The notes: a model not told the origin generated them from the sequence alone. A stretch of DNA of 64,000 nucleotides from Prorocentrum cordatum (GCA_963575745.1 CAUYUJ010016353.1:218752-282751); one strand, 5' to 3'; shown: positions 27,783 to 37,551, counted from the stretch's first letter. Program-made: numbers and translations.

Positions 27783-27847
27783 CCGTAGACGCCGTCGTCG
27801 TCTTTGCTGTCGCAGGTGGCCTCTTTCGTTTTCTGCTTCTTGGCGAG

Positions 27848-27903
27848 GAAGCAGCCCCGGGAGCGGAGAGCACCACCCTCGACCTCCACACCCAAACCGG
27901 AGG
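27848..27903 (+). CDS. Exon, function unknown
   Basis: Acceptor TTCTGCTTCTTGGCGAG, donor GG|GTTTCTCC. Reads EAAPGAESTTLDLHTQTG. A (TCC)n tract follows at 27935-28100. Confidence 0.45.
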
Positions 27904-28094
27904 GTTTCTCCGAAGGGCTTAGGCGACCCGTTCTCCTCCTCCTCCTCCTCCTCCTCCTCCTCCTCCTCCTCCTCCTCCTCCCCCTCCTCCCTCCTCCTCC
28001 TCCTCCCTCCTCCTCCTCCTCCTCCTCCTTTTCCTCCTCCTCCCTCCTCCTCCTCCTCCTCCTCCTCCTCCTCCTCCTCCTCCTCCTCCTCCTC

Positions 28095-28270
28095 CTCCTC
28101 GGGTCACCTACGGCCCCGGGGGAAACCGTGCGCCCCAAACCACCCGATCCTCGTACTGGCCAGCCACTGTCGAGGACTGCCGCCACAGAGCCTCAGAGCA
28201 GCACGAGCCCGTGTCCGCGCGCGTTCCGCAGGATGTTGCTCTAGCTGCGGGGGGAAGCGGAGAAAACAAA
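28095..28270 (+). CDS. Coding island after (TCC)n, frame ambiguous
   Basis: (TCC)n at 27935-28100 acts as a polypyrimidine run. One frame reads WPATVEDCRHRASEQHEPVS then QDVALAAGGSGENKE; another reads GETVRPKPPDPRTGQPLSRT and stops after RRMLL at 28242-28244. Confidence 0.3.
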
Positions 28271-28490
28271 GAACATGACACCAGAGAAGAACCCCAATCA
28301 GTGGATGGTTTAAGGAGATCGACCGGGAACCCGGGAACCCAGAACCCACAGAGATCGGCCCAGAATTAAGCAGGAACCTGGAACCGGGAACCCGGGAACC
28401 CAGCCGGCCACCAAAATCGGCGGGAAATTTTCGCCAAATCTTTCATTTTCCGTTAGGACCCTTTCAGTGCAAGCACTGATGGGGGAAAAA
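28270..28490. mobile_element. F12 composite element, short copy
   Basis: ACACCAGAGAAGAACCCCAATCA at the left, CGTTAGGACCCTTTCAGTGCAAGCACTGATGGGG at the right, CCCGGGAACCCAGAA repeats and CGGCCACCAAAATCGGC inside. Confidence 0.65.
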
Positions 28491-28575
28491 CAAGAAATAA
28501 AACACGATCTCGACCCTCCCCGATCCTCGACCCTCGAGCCTCGATCTTCGATCCTCGACCCATTTTTACAGAGGG

Positions 28576-28686
28576 GAAGGGCAACTGCCCCGCCCGCCCG
28601 CGCCCAGTCGGCGGGGTGCCTCACACGTGGCGCGGGCTCGGGCGAGGACACCTCCGTTCCACAGCGTCCCGGCACGCTTTCATAGA
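28576..28686 (+). CDS. Possible terminal exon
   Basis: Acceptor CGACCCATTTTTACAG, reads AGCLTRGAGSGEDTSVPQRP, GTLS and TAG at 28684-28686. The opposite strand also has a protein-like frame (FVFESGEDGDLWDPAAMENA), so strand is uncertain. Confidence 0.3.
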
Positions 28687-28769
28687 GCTCTGAGAAGGCC
28701 GCGGCGCCCGAAGCATTCTCCATAGCCGCCGGATCCCAGAGATCCCCATCCTCACCGGATTCAAAGACG

Positions 28770-28945
28770 AACAAACGCCATAAACATAAACGTTTGGCGC
28801 TCCGGATTTCTTGGATCAGCGCCGGGGCCCCCCTGGCGGCGCCTCCGGCGCCGCCCCTGGCGCGCTCCGCGCGCCAGGGAGGGGGGTCCAGCGCAGATCA
28901 AAGAAATCCGCGCGGACCGTCGAGAGTTAATGTTTACGCCGTTTT
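28770..28945 (+). mobile_element. F13 TIR element, copy 2
   Basis: The best copy: AACGCCATAAACATAAACG...GGATTTCTTGGATCAGCGCCGG at the left and CCAGCGCAGATCAAAGAAATCCGCGCGG...GTTAATGTTTACGCCGTTT at the right, inverted over about 60 bp. Confidence 0.85.
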
Positions 28946-28964
28946 CTCCTCCTCTGAGAAGAAG

Positions 28965-29120
28965 ACGCCGAGGCCGTGCTTCCCTGGACGTGGCATCGCT
29001 CGGACACATATGCATTATGTCTCGGCGAGGACGTTCGGGGAGCATTGGAGGTCATCGCGGGAGAAAAAGAATGAGCGCAGGACATCGACAAATGCACTGG
29101 AAACGGGCGTCCGAGCAATG
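28965..29120 (+). repeat. F22 repeat
   Basis: Shares TGGCATCGCTCG, CGGCGAGG, AAAAGA.TGAGCGCAGGACA and GGGCGTCCGAGCAATGG with 56580-56735, so its attractive open reading is not taken as an exon. Confidence 0.75.
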
Positions 29121-29210
29121 GTACGCGCGGGCATGCACGGACGAGCAAGAAGACGCCGAGGTCGTTCTTACTTGGACTTCAGGCCGCTCCTGGATTCTGG
29201 AGGGTCGAAA

Positions 29211-29400
29211 TGGGCACCAGTCGGTAGTTGAAAGTAGGTATGCTTGTGGATTCCCATATCCCAGTCTACCTCGAGCGCATTCCTATCTCAAGAATCGGTC
29301 TGCTCTCTCTGTGTTTTGTTACTCTCTGGGAGGGCCTGAGCCCAATCTACTTTATCCGCCTTTCTACGAATGTTTTACCTACTTCTTCCGACCGACGTGT
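29211..29400 (+). mobile_element. F2 TIR element, copy 4
   Basis: GCACCAGTCGGTAGTTGAAAGTAGG at the left, CTACTTCTTCCGACCGACGTG at the right. A short candidate exon (AAPGFWRVEMGT, 29174-29210) ends at its left edge. Confidence 0.8.
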
Positions 29401-29404
29401 ACGG

Positions 29405-29600
29405 GAATAATTGGTACACATGCCGACAGCAGTTGCTGTCCGTTTTGAACAGAGTTTTCTGTCGATGGCGCCGTGGGTGTTGTCCATTTGAGACAGAGGA
29501 CCGCCTGCCCAACAGCGGCCGCCGTCGGTCTTGGACGCAATTGTTGTTGGGCATCGTGCCTATTTTTCCGTATCCATTTCGGGCGTCCAAATGGGTGCGT
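29405..29600 (+). repeat. F17 repeat, uninterrupted copy
   Basis: CATTTGAGACAGAGGACCGCC, GCGGCCGCCGTCGG, GGGCATCGTGCC and TTCCGTATCCATTTCGGGCG are contiguous, giving the empty site for F2. Confidence 0.8.
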
Positions 29601-29850
29601 TTTGGCCAGGTTCTCGGGCCGAGTATGGTCGTGGCGTCGAGTGGTGGGTAGCGGTATCGGCAAACTTGAGAGATTTACGCCATTCCGCCGACCCTGGAAG
29701 ACGAGATGTCCGACTTCAGATTGAGCGTGTGTGTGTTGTTTGCTGTGTCCTGTCGAGCTTCCTGCGTGTTGTTTTTTCTTGCTTCGCCCACTCTTCCTCC
29801 GCGGCTGCTGCGGGGCCTCTTGCGGGCCTCCTGGAGTTCTCGGGCTCCAG

Positions 29851-29917
29851 ATTGATTTACTTCGACAGTCCGGCTAATACAGTAGGCGCATCAAATATGG
29901 CATCGACCATCCAGCAG
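29851..29917 (+). CDS. Exon, function unknown
   Basis: Acceptor TCTCGGGCTCCAG, one leading base, LIYFDSPANTVGASNMASTI, QQ, donor CAGCAG|GTGCCT. Confidence 0.45.
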
Positions 29918-30309
29918 GTGCCTCATGTACATTCCCCCCCCCGAAAAGCCCAGGGGCTCGCAGAAGCTCAGGTGCACTTGAGGACCTTCAGAGATCGACG
30001 AAGAATGTGCCCCAAGACTTGGTATCACAAGGCGTCTAGTGTCCGAAGCTGACCTGGATGTCGCGGGATCTTGCCGGCGCCGGTCTTGATCATGGTCCAC
30101 GCCAGCCGTCGCCCTTTTCGTGAGGGCAGCTCGCGAATTCACGGTCGCCAAGATGGACGGTGACCAAGATCGACACCGACATCTCCTCGCCCAGACTCGG
30201 TAATGGTCACCGCAGCCTGTCCCTCCACCGTGGGCCTCTTGGAGGCCCCGGGCTCTGAATCCATGTACCATGGCAGTCCAGTTGGCAGCCAGTCAGAAGC
30301 CCCGCGCAG

Positions 30310-30510
30310 GCTGAGCATGCAGTGCTAATCGAGAACCCGTCTGGAACAGGCGAAAGCAGCGCAGGTGATCTTCTGCAGCAGAGTCTGGAGAGCCGAAGGA
30401 CCCTCTTGGTAACAAACCGCCGGGCGTTTTTGCTGCTGGCTCCGACCGTTCGGTTTCCGGCCAACCAGAGCAGAGAACAGTCATCGGCGGCCAAACTCAG
30501 AAAAAACTAG
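30310..30510 (+). CDS. Likely terminal exon
   Basis: Acceptor AAGCCCCGCGCAG, phase 0. Contains ENPSGTGESSAGDLLQQSLE and FLLLAPTVRFPANQSRE, ends AAKLRKN and TAG at 30508-30510. 201 bases. Composition is natural and the reading is uninterrupted. Confidence 0.45.
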   Translation, partial: AEHAVLIENPSGTGESSAGDLLQQSLESRRTLLVTNRRAFLLLAPTVRFPANQSREQSSAAKLRKN

Positions 30511-30574
30511 CAGCACAAAGCGGGGCCGAAGCGAACGCGACGCGACCGAGGATCCCACAATGGATACATGCATA

Positions 30575-30620
30575 TCTATAGATGTGTATATATATATATA
30601 CATATGTATACATAGAGATC
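30575..30620. repeat. TA-rich microsatellite
   Basis: GTATATATATATATACATATGTATAC, one of two AT islands in this GC-rich window (the other is 55917-55985). Confidence 0.95.
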
Positions 30621-30694
30621 GCCATGTAAAGACCGTCCGCTGATTTTTGCAAAACAGAATAGACAGCATACGCTAAGCTTCCCCCCCCCCTGCC

Positions 30695-30858
30695 AGCGCA
30701 GCGCCTGGCCGCGCCGCGGGACCGGGACGCCGCCTGGCGCCCGCGCGGGGAGCCGCCGCAGGAGCTCCCGGAGACGCGGCGGCCCCTGGTGGGGGGCCCG
30801 CAGGCCCCCCCGCCCGTCCCCGTCGCGCGGCGGGGGGCCGTCCCCTGCTACCCGCGTC
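30695..30858 (+). CDS. GC-rich exon ending at F23
   Basis: Acceptor CCTGCCAGCGCAG; very high GC at codon third positions; contains RDAAWRPRGEPPQELPETRR and VARRGAVPCYP. The donor C|GTCGAA is the start of element F23. Phase 1 exit. Confidence 0.45.
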
Positions 30859-31100
30859 GAAATGAACCTCAAAAGTTGCTGGCACGTCATTTCGAGTTCG
30901 GCGCGCCCCTCAATGTCGACACGCCCCTTCAATGTCGGGGCGAGGGCAAAGATAGTCTGACCGAAGTTGACTCGAAAGTTTGACGTCGACCGACATTGGA
31001 GGGGCGGCGCATGCAAGTACCCCGCACTCATCGATACTCGGCCCCAGATCTTCTGACAAGCAGTTCAACCACGTCAGACATTTTTGAGGTTAATTTTGAT
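30859..31100 (+). mobile_element. F23 TIR element starting at a splice donor
   Basis: Left GTCGAAATGAACCTCAAAAG and right TTTTTGAGGTTAATTTTGATG are inverted repeats. Inside are CCCCTCAATGTCGACACGCC-type inverted words. Confidence 0.7.
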
Positions 31101-31113
31101 GAGGGTTGTAGAG

Positions 31114-31171
31114 ATCCGACGCTCCGACAAGAAATGGAGCCGGCGTTCCCTGAGATCGTGGCGCTGCAAGG
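31114..31171 (+). CDS. Exon after F23
   Basis: Acceptor GGGTTGTAGAG, donor CAAG|GTTCTG. Reads PTLRQEMEPAFPEIVALQ; entry phase 1 fits the previous exon. Confidence 0.4.
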
Positions 31172-31470
31172 TTCTGCAGTGGGGGTTGTCATCCACTTTC
31201 GGGCCCTGGGACCCTCAGAGGTCGATCCGGCTCGAAAGAGGTTGCAGAAAGATGGGGTCCAGGTCTCCGGTTGCGATGTTCTGTGATGTTGGCAATTTTC
31301 GTTGTGTCCTCGGTTGTGGTTTTTGGGCCGTTTTCGGCCTCCGGGGGCCCTCGCAGGGCCGCGGGAGCGTCAAACGACAATGCAGGACCAGAAGCCAAGT
31401 GATCTGGACTTCTGAGGCCCACGCGTATAAAAGATTGGAGCAGTCAGATGTGTGGGTCTTTCTCACGCAG

Positions 31471-31659
31471 ACACCCTCCAGTGGATTGCTCCTAGATGCC
31501 TGATGGGGAGGGCGGCGGTGTATAAGCCACCTTCAACAACAGCCGACGACTTCATTCACTGTCACCCTCCCTTGAAGGCACGAGTATCGCTCGTCGGCGG
31601 GTGTTTGTGTACATATTGTAATGGCCTCTGGCCCGTGCCGCCGATCCGGGGCGCTCCGA
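31471..31659 (+). CDS. Exon, function unknown
   Basis: Acceptor TGGGTCTTTCTCACGCAG, two leading bases, then TLQWIAPRCLMGRAAVYKPP and VGGCLCTYCNGLWPVPPIRG. Donor A|GTGTTG gives phase 1, matching the next exon across a C/T-rich tract. Confidence 0.45.
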
Positions 31660-31679
31660 GTGTTGTGATTCGACTCTCC

Positions 31680-31860
31680 CTCCTTTTCTTCCTTCCTCAC
31701 TCCCTCCCTTCTTCCCTCCCTCCCTCCTCACCTCCATCCCTCCCCCCCTCCCCCCCCCCACAATGCGTCCCCTCCCTCCTCCCCCCGCCCTCCGTCCCCA
31801 CCACCCTCCCCCCTTTCCCCCCTCTCCCCCTCTCCCCCCTCTCCCCCCCCTTTATCCCTC
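31680..31860 (+). repeat. Pyrimidine tract (CCCTC/TCCC)n
   Basis: About 180 bp of C and T, ending at the acceptor CCCGTAG of the next exon. Confidence 0.95.
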
Positions 31861-31866
31861 CCGTAG

Positions 31867-31985
31867 CGCCTTGCATGACGCACGAGGTATCGAGCTGCCT
31901 GCGGCAAGTCCCCGATTGTGCCAGTCGAGCCTTCTCGGTGGCAGTTGCTCCAATCCCTGAGGATGGTGATGGCGATGGATGGTGA
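31867..31985 (+). CDS. Likely terminal exon
   Basis: Entry phase 1; reads PCMTHEVSSCLRQVPDCASR, AFSVAVAPIPEDGDGDGW and TGA at 31983-31985. The C terminus is acidic. Confidence 0.5.
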
Positions 31986-32117
31986 TGAAGGTGGTGTTGA
32001 TGACGAGGATGATGATGATGAGTTTGATGATGATGATGACATTGCTGATGATGCTGAAGCTGAAGCTAAAGCTGAAGCTGATGCTGCTGATGATGATAAT
32101 GATGATGATGATGATGC

Positions 32118-32173
<56 letters not shown>

Positions 32174-32260
32174 CAGGTGGTGATGATGATGATGATGATG
32201 ATGACGATGGTTATGATAATGATGAAGATGATGATGTTGATGATGATGGTGGCCATGACG
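31985..32260 (+). repeat. (GATGAT)n microsatellite
   Basis: ATG/GAT units with GCT interruptions; poly-Asp, Met and Ile shadow frames. Confidence 0.98.
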
Positions 32261-32499
32261 ATGACGATGGGAAAATCAGGAGGAGGAGAGGATGGGGAGG
32301 ATCGTGGTGACCAGGGGCATGCATATCATGGTAATGCTGGTGGTCATAATGGTAAGGAGGAGGAGGACGAGGATTATGGTGATGATGCTTAGGAGGAGGA
32401 GGAGGAGGAGGAGGAGGAGGAGGAAGAGGAGGAGGAGGACGAGGCGGATTCAGTGTTGTGGGCCTGTAGCCATCAAGGTCCAAGCTTTTTCTAAGCTTT

Positions 32500-33300
32500 A
32501 GTTTGAAGTCGGTATTCCCATGGCGGTGGAGAAGGGGAAGGCGCCGGCGAAACGAAAGCCACAGCAGCCTCCAGCAGCAACGCGGTGGAGGAGGAGACCG
32601 AGGGCGGCACAGCTGCGACTCGGGGCCGCTCGTAGTGAACGAGAAGGCTGGACTGGCCAAGCCCATACATGAGTTGAAAGCGCATCTGCGTGCCTCCCTC
32701 GTAGGGCACTTGGAAGTATTGCATCTCGTTGCAAAACATGCGGGGCTAAAGCGGACAAGCGAGGCTGAGTAGGCACTGGCACGGTACACTAACATTACGT
32801 ATTGCTGCCAGGTGACGACGGGGAGGGGAAGCTTGAAGCAGATCGGAATCGATTGGTCCACAGTTTTCTTGCAAGCTTGGAACACCTAGAACAATGAACA
32901 GCTGCAGCGGGTGTCGCCAGGCAGGCTTTGCAGATGAAGAACGTGTCGAGGGTGTTGCGGGGCCCTGGTGAAACAGCGAAACAGCTCCGGAAGATCTCGC
33001 CGAGAAATTTCGGAAGCGAAGGCAGTTGGCTTGGATAAGGCGAAGTATGTTTAATCTTGGAAGGACAGCGTCGCGAAGGCTCGGGCCGACTGAGGCTTGC
33101 CAGTCAGCGCGAGCTTTGCGAAAAGGACACATTTGCACAAGAAGGCGACGGAGTTCCAAGACGCAGCGAAGGGGCGCGCTCGTGCGTGTGACAGTCGAGG
33201 TCCCGAGCACACGGTTGTCGGGACACCGCCCTGACGGAAGGAGCGACACCCGCGCTCGCAAGCATGCGCCCGAGATCGCGTCGCGGTGTAGATAGCGCTT
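32500..33300 (+). other. Low-repeat, coding-like stretch, unresolved
   Basis: Several plus-strand pieces read like protein: KATAASSSNAVEEETEGGTA (to a stop at 32633-32635), LAKPIHELKAHLRASLVGHL (to 32772) and KNVSRVLRGPGETAKQLRKI. The minus strand has a 212-codon open frame (32746-33384). I could not build one model. Confidence 0.3.
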
Positions 33301-33834
33301 CTGTCTCTGCAAAGCACAAGAGAGCCTGCTGCGCATCCAGCCCAGGGGGGCATTCTCCGGCATATGCAGAGTGCCCTTCTCCAAATTCTATCACAACCCT
33401 CGGCCGGCATCCAGCCCGTCTACAGCGGGCTTCTACTTACAAGGTACATCTCATCCAGCCCAGGAGGCCGCCGCCCCTCCAGCTCATCTACCGGGGGCCC
33501 TTCCTCAAACATTGCAAACTCCGACTGCCGGCATTTAGCCCCCCCCCCCTCCCCCTTATTGAACCCCCTCCCCAGCAGAGCTAGAGCTCAGACTGAAGGG
33601 CAGCTTCAGCCTGGGCTCCTCAAACTCAAGCGCCGGATCGGCGGATTTCCGTGGCGTAGTGTTCGGAGGTGGATAGACCTCCTACCTTGACACGTCGATC
33701 CAGGAAGTGGCCGTTTCCGGTTCGCGAGAGGGCGTCGCGGCCGTCATTTTTGCGGGTCCTGGTCCGTCGGTTTCGGTCCTAGGCAGTTTTCACCAAGGGG
33801 AGGTTTATTAAAGGGAGGTCTGTCCACCGCCGAA

Positions 33835-34020
33835 GTGTATTCGCCCTCCGTCCCGCCTCCGATTCCCGCTTCCACGGTCGCCTCTCCGACTCAGGCTCCC
33901 GTGCCTGCGGCTTCGGCTCCCGCGCCTCCGGCCCCGGCCCCGGAGCGGAGCGCCGCGCCCCCAGATCCTCGACGTCGTGGTGTTTTCTGGGCGAACCCCT
34001 CCGAAGTGTGGACCCCTTGA
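33835..34020 (+). CDS. Possible Pro/Ala-rich exon
   Basis: Reads SPSVPPPIPASTVASPTQAP, an Ala/Pro stretch and PPDPRRRG with a possible GTG|GTGTTT donor. Low complexity. Confidence 0.3.
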   Translation: MYSPSVPPPIPASTVASPTQAPVPAASAPAPPAPAPERSAAPPDPRRRGVFWANPSEVWTP

Positions 34021-34125
34021 ATAGTTTCAGGACGTGACCCTCAGAAACTTCAGGACGTAACCCTCAGAAGCTTCAGGACGTAACCCTCAGAAGCTTCAGG
34101 GCGTAACCCTCAGAAGTTTGGACCC
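34020..34125 (+). repeat. 23-bp tandem repeat, four units
   Basis: CTTCAGGACGTAACCCTCAGAAG repeated with small changes, ending in the CGGGGGACTGG start of an F7 copy. Confidence 0.9.
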
Positions 34126-34249
34126 CTTCCCGGGGGACTGGTTGATCATCCTGAGCAGTTTGGGACGGCCCCGAGGCCCGGGAAGGGCCCCCAGCGGCCT
34201 AGCGAGAAACCTCCCGTCGTGAGTTTTTTGTGTTTTTCACGGTGCGAGC

Positions 34250-34395
34250 AGGTCTGCGTCTCCAGCCTGTTTTGCCGACTCCAGTCCGCACAGTGCAAAC
34301 TCCAGGCGACGCTCGGCAATGCCGCGGCGTGGCCCTCTTCCGGGCCCCGGCCCCATGAGCGGAGTGCCATGCGTCCAGCGCGTCGTCCCGACTCC
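34250..34395 (+). CDS. Possible exon before F24
   Basis: Acceptor CACGGTGCGAGCAG; reads LQSAQCKLQATLGNAAAWPS and MRPARRPDSSSQTP up to the F24 edge. Confidence 0.3.
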
Positions 34396-34404
34396 AGCTC
34401 GCAG

Positions 34405-34560
34405 ACACCGGGGACCCATGCCAGGAAACACCCTGCGTGCCTCCAGGGTACCCTGGGCTTCCTGGGTTTCGATCGTCTTGCTATGGAAAGCGCGACGCTG
34501 CCACACCAGAAGGCAATGGACGTCCTTTCTTGCGGAAGGCTTCTCGTGGTCGAGCTCCTA
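34405..34560 (+). repeat. F24 repeat, copy 1
   Basis: CCATGCCAGGAAACACCCTG, GCCTCCAGGGTACCCTGGGC, GGACGTCCT. Copies at 36020-36200 and 43385-43580, about 190 bp when complete, ending GTTTCTTGTGG(G/A)C. Confidence 0.8.
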
Positions 34561-34572
34561 CCGTTGAACAGC

Positions 34573-34756
34573 AGTTCCGGGTGCAGCCCGGTCGTGCCGC
34601 AGCCTCGCCCTCTTCCGGGCCCCGGCCCGCCCGCGCGGCCCTCGTGGGGACCGTTGGACCGGCGGTGCGCCCTCCGCTCCCGCCTCCCGCCGCCCTTCTC
34701 CTCCGCGCCTTCCTTCCGTCGGGGGCGGTCCATAGCCCAGACCTGCGAGGTCAGAG
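34573..34756 (+). CDS. Possible GC-rich exon between F24 and F7
   Basis: Acceptor CGTTGAACAGCAG, reads FRVQPGRAAASPSSGPRPAR, then a Pro/Leu part and SGAVHSPDLR, donor CGAG|GTCAGA. Confidence 0.35.
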
Positions 34757-34912
34757 CGGCGTCCCTGGAAGTCCAGACCCTTCCCCAGGACCGGCTGTTC
34801 ATCCTGAGTCGTCTTTTTGACGGTCCCGATGCCTGGCGAGGGCCCCCCAAGGCCGAAAACGGCCAGAAATTTCCCGTCCAGATTTTTGCACGACGCGATC
34901 ATGTCTGGAAGG

Positions 34913-35276
34913 GGATATCATGGCGGGGGCCATGATATCTCCCCAGACCCCTTCGGGCTATTTCGGGCTGTGAGCAAAATCGCGACGGAAGGTTTTTTGT
35001 GTTATTTTCGACCTCCCGGGGCCTTCGCCGGGGCCTCGGGACCGTCAATGAAAAAGACGCATGATGAAGAACCAGTCCCTGGGGAGGGGTCCAAACTATT
35101 GAGGATCATGCCATGAAACAAACATGGCGTCGGGGGTCTGGGTCCCCAGATTTCATGGCGTCTTTTCTTTTTCCAATACGTCCCCGGCCGGCCCTTGGGC
35201 CGCGCACGTGCCGCCGGCCATGATTTGCGCCCCCCCTTGGACGGCCTTTTTGGACGCCCCCGATTCCGAGACGGGG
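34913..35276 (+). mobile_element. F8 element split by an F7 copy
   Basis: The left centre (GATATCATGGCGGGGGCCATGATATC) is at 34915-34945, the right half (TTTCATGGCGTC, GCGCACGTGCCGCCGGCCATGA, CGCCCCCGATTCCGA) at 35150-35276, with F7 sequence at 35000-35110 between. Confidence 0.7.
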
Positions 35277-35416
35277 ATTTATCTATAACAACCGCCTGGG
35301 GGATCGATCTTCGGGGACCTCGGCGGGAGGTGGGTTCGGATCTGTTCGAGCCCCCCGGGAACAACATGTATTCATATCCACCGCCCGCTGGGGTCCCAGG
35401 ACGTCGGTTCCCCGAG
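35270..35416 (+). repeat. F16 repeat, copy 1
   Basis: GATC.CTTCGGGGAC.TCGGCGG, GGGAACAACA, CCACCGCCCGCTGG and CGGTTCCC are shared with 60835-60985. Confidence 0.8.
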
Positions 35417-35581
35417 CGGTGGGTGTGGACAAACCCGAGGCTCGCACTCCTGCTCCTGCTCCTCCTCCTCCTCGTCGCCCTCCTCGTCCTAATCCTCTTC
35501 GCCTTCCCTTTCCTACGGAGACTGGCCCGACTGAAGGATAGCTGTGCTTCCCGTCCCGCCCCCTGGCGCCCGACCTCTTGA
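35417..35581 (+). CDS. Terminal exon with a transmembrane helix
   Basis: Acceptor GTCGGTTCCCCGAG at the F16 edge. After WVWTNPR comes LALLLLLLLLLVALLVLILF, then FPFLRRLARLK and a 14-residue tail to TGA at 35579-35581. A long Leu/Val helix followed by Arg/Lys looks like a C-terminal membrane anchor with a short cytosolic tail. The Leu run comes from CTCCTG/CTCCTC codons, so repeat slippage may have lengthened it. Confidence 0.5.
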   Translation, partial: RWVWTNPRLALLLLLLLLLVALLVLILFAFPFLRRLARLKDSCASRPAPWRPTS

Positions 35582-35678
35582 GGTCGGCTTTCGGGGAGCC
35601 CTGCTACCTCGAGGGGCCCAGGCCCGCATTCGGGCATTCACAAAACGAATGGCGGGAGGTGTGCTGCTATGTTCGCAG

Positions 35679-35777
35679 GCCCAGAGATTCACACCCACAC
35701 CAATTTCGGCGGTGTGCCTCCACCGAGGGAAGAAGCTCCCGATCTCGGGGATGGTTGGTACTATTCTGGCTGCCAAG
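35679..35777 (+). CDS. Exon, function unknown
   Basis: Acceptor CTATGTTCGCAG, donor CAAG|GTGGCC. Contains EIHTHTNFGGVPPPREEAPD and LGDGWYYSGCQ. Enters and leaves in phase 1. Confidence 0.4.
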
Positions 35778-36224
35778 GTGGCCGAACTATTACCACCAAC
35801 ACCGAACATCTAGGATCATCTTCCCCCTGTGGAGGCGGCCCCGTGTCTTGGTGTTGGTGTCAATGTCCAGGCCACCGATGATTCTTGCCTCTGGGGGCCC
35901 TTACGGGCCCTCGGGACCGTCCACAAAACGACCTGGGATGACAAGCCGGTCCAAGGGAATGGGTCGAGACCTCCAGGGGTCGACGTTACAACACAAATCA
36001 TGACGCCCGGGGTCTGGGAGTACCGTGGAGACCCGTGCCAGGAGACAGCCTGCGTGCCTCCAGGGTGCCCTGGGCTTCTTCGCTTTCACTGTGGTTTTGC
36101 TATGGAAATCGTGGCGTTCCCACACCAAAAATCCACGGACGTCCTGGGGTCTCAGGGATGGGTTTCTTGTGGCAGGTTTCTTGTGGACTGGCCTCCATTG
36201 TACCCCGAGCCCCCACAAGCGGCA

Positions 36225-36335
36225 TTCACGAAACAGCCCTGCCCTGCTCGATTCCCGTCCCTGGGAGCGTCTGCGAGAGGCCTCGCTCGTCAGGATGGTT
36301 AACAGCATGAGGGCGGCGTTGTTCTGCCCTCTACG
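36225..36335 (+). repeat. F25 repeat, copy 1
   Basis: ATTCACGAAACAGCC and TCGATTCC; fuller copies at 42765-42870 and 45298-45410 (GAGTGCGTTCACCAAACGGC). Confidence 0.7.
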
Positions 36336-36483
36336 AGCCTGTTGTTTACATATTCCAGCAAGTTTACTTGCATGGGCGGGGCGGGGGGCCTGCACCTGAA
36401 GCAAGCCTCAAACGACTTGCACGTGCGGAAACCACGCAAGTCGAAAGGCACTTGCACGCTCGTGTTCGTTTGCGGGGGGCGAA

Positions 36484-36650
36484 GGGGGGGTGAGGAGGAG
36501 GAGGAGGAGGAGAAAGGGGAGGAGGAGGAGGAGGACGAGGAGGACGAGGAGGAGTAAACGGAGGACGAGGAGGAGGAGGAAAAGGAAAAGGAGGAAAAAG
36601 AGGAGGAGGAAGAGGAGGAGGAGGACGAGGAGGAGGAGGGGGGGGGGCGA
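36484..36650 (+). repeat. (GAG)n/(GGA)n tract
   Basis: Purine tract with AAAAGG interruptions. Confidence 0.95.
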
Positions 36651-36700
36651 GCGCCATTCAAGCAAACTCGCCCGAACCTCCCAAAAACAGGCTCGGCTTC

Positions 36701-36787
36701 CCCGGCCCCGCCGCCCTCAGGTGCACGGCCCCCCTGGGCGGCACGCTGACCCCCCGCTCCCAGGGGGGAAGCTCGGGCGGGCGGTCC
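36701..36787 (+). CDS. Possible exon before F14
   Basis: Acceptor CTCCCAAAAACAG. One frame reads LGFPGPAALRCTAPLGGTLT, another ARLPRPRRPQVHGPPGRHAD; neither is proven. Confidence 0.25.
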
Positions 36788-37014
36788 TAGGCCTCCCAGA
36801 TGGTGTCGGAGCAGATGGGGTCGGAGGATCGCGCCGCATCGCCGATGCATCGACGATGCGGCTCGATGTGGCGATGTGTTTCCCCGCGCCGATGTCGGCG
36901 ATGCACCGCCGATGCATTGCCGGTGCATCGCCGATACATCGGCGATGCATGGGCGATGCAGCGCGATCCCTCGACCCCATCTACTCGAATCCCACCTAGG
37001 AGGCCTCTGGTGGT
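36786..37014 (+). mobile_element. F14 TIR element, copy 2
   Basis: AGGCCTCCCAGATGG at the left, CTAGGAGGCCT at the right, GGGGTCGGAGGATCGCGCCG and CGACCCCATCTACTCG inside the TIRs. Confidence 0.85.
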
Positions 37015-37037
37015 ATTTGGGGGTGGCTGACCTACAT

Positions 37038-37202
37038 TGAAGTCGGGCATGTCCCTCGACAGGAGGAATCTTCAAACATGGTCCAAAAGTAATATGCATG
37101 TGGACGATTTTCCGACTATGTTTGACCGTTGTTGTTGGGTATGTTTTGACGATGTTTCATTTCTCGTCCAAGTCCGCCTGTCGGAGGACATGCCCGACCT
37201 AA
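37038..37202 (+). mobile_element. F1 TIR element, copy 3
   Basis: TGAAGTCGGGCATGTCCCTCGACAGGAGGA at the left, TCCGCCTGTCGGAGGACATGCCCGACCTAA at the right. Confidence 0.9.
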
Positions 37203-37551
37203 ATGAGGGGTGAAGGTCCGAAAGGGGCCCTTTAGGGCCCCTTTTGGAACCAGCATGCAGGGGCCCGAAAGGGCTCCTTTCGGGGCACTGTTCTGCACCC
37301 TCCTTTTTTAGGCCACCCCCTATTACCACTCGCCTGGGAAGGGGTCAGGACCTCTGGTCGGCGGTGAGCCGGGGGGGAAGTGAGAAGGGGCGGGCCTTCT
37401 CAGAAGGCTCTGAGAAGTTTTCGAAGCCTTCCCTATCCATAGACACAACAAAGCCTCTCAGGCCAGAGGGCTTCTGAGCAGCCCCGCCGCCTTCTGAAAA
37501 GGCCTCTTCCTTCTCACTCGCCCCCCCTTGCTCGCCGCCGAGTCAGGATTA

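Noticed and set aside
28560-28774. Minus-strand reading FVFESGEDGDLWDPAAMENA
   Set aside because: Looks like protein, but no acceptor or start is available beside the F13 edge and every supported exon is on the plus strand. Left as an alternative only.
28930-29230. Protein-like reading with HRQMHWKRASEQWYARACTD
   Set aside because: Its core matches a second genomic copy at 56580-56735 (F22), so it is a repeat; it shows that protein-like composition alone misleads here.
31979-32392. Met/Asp-rich open frames over (GATGAT)n
   Set aside because: Pure microsatellite translation in every frame.
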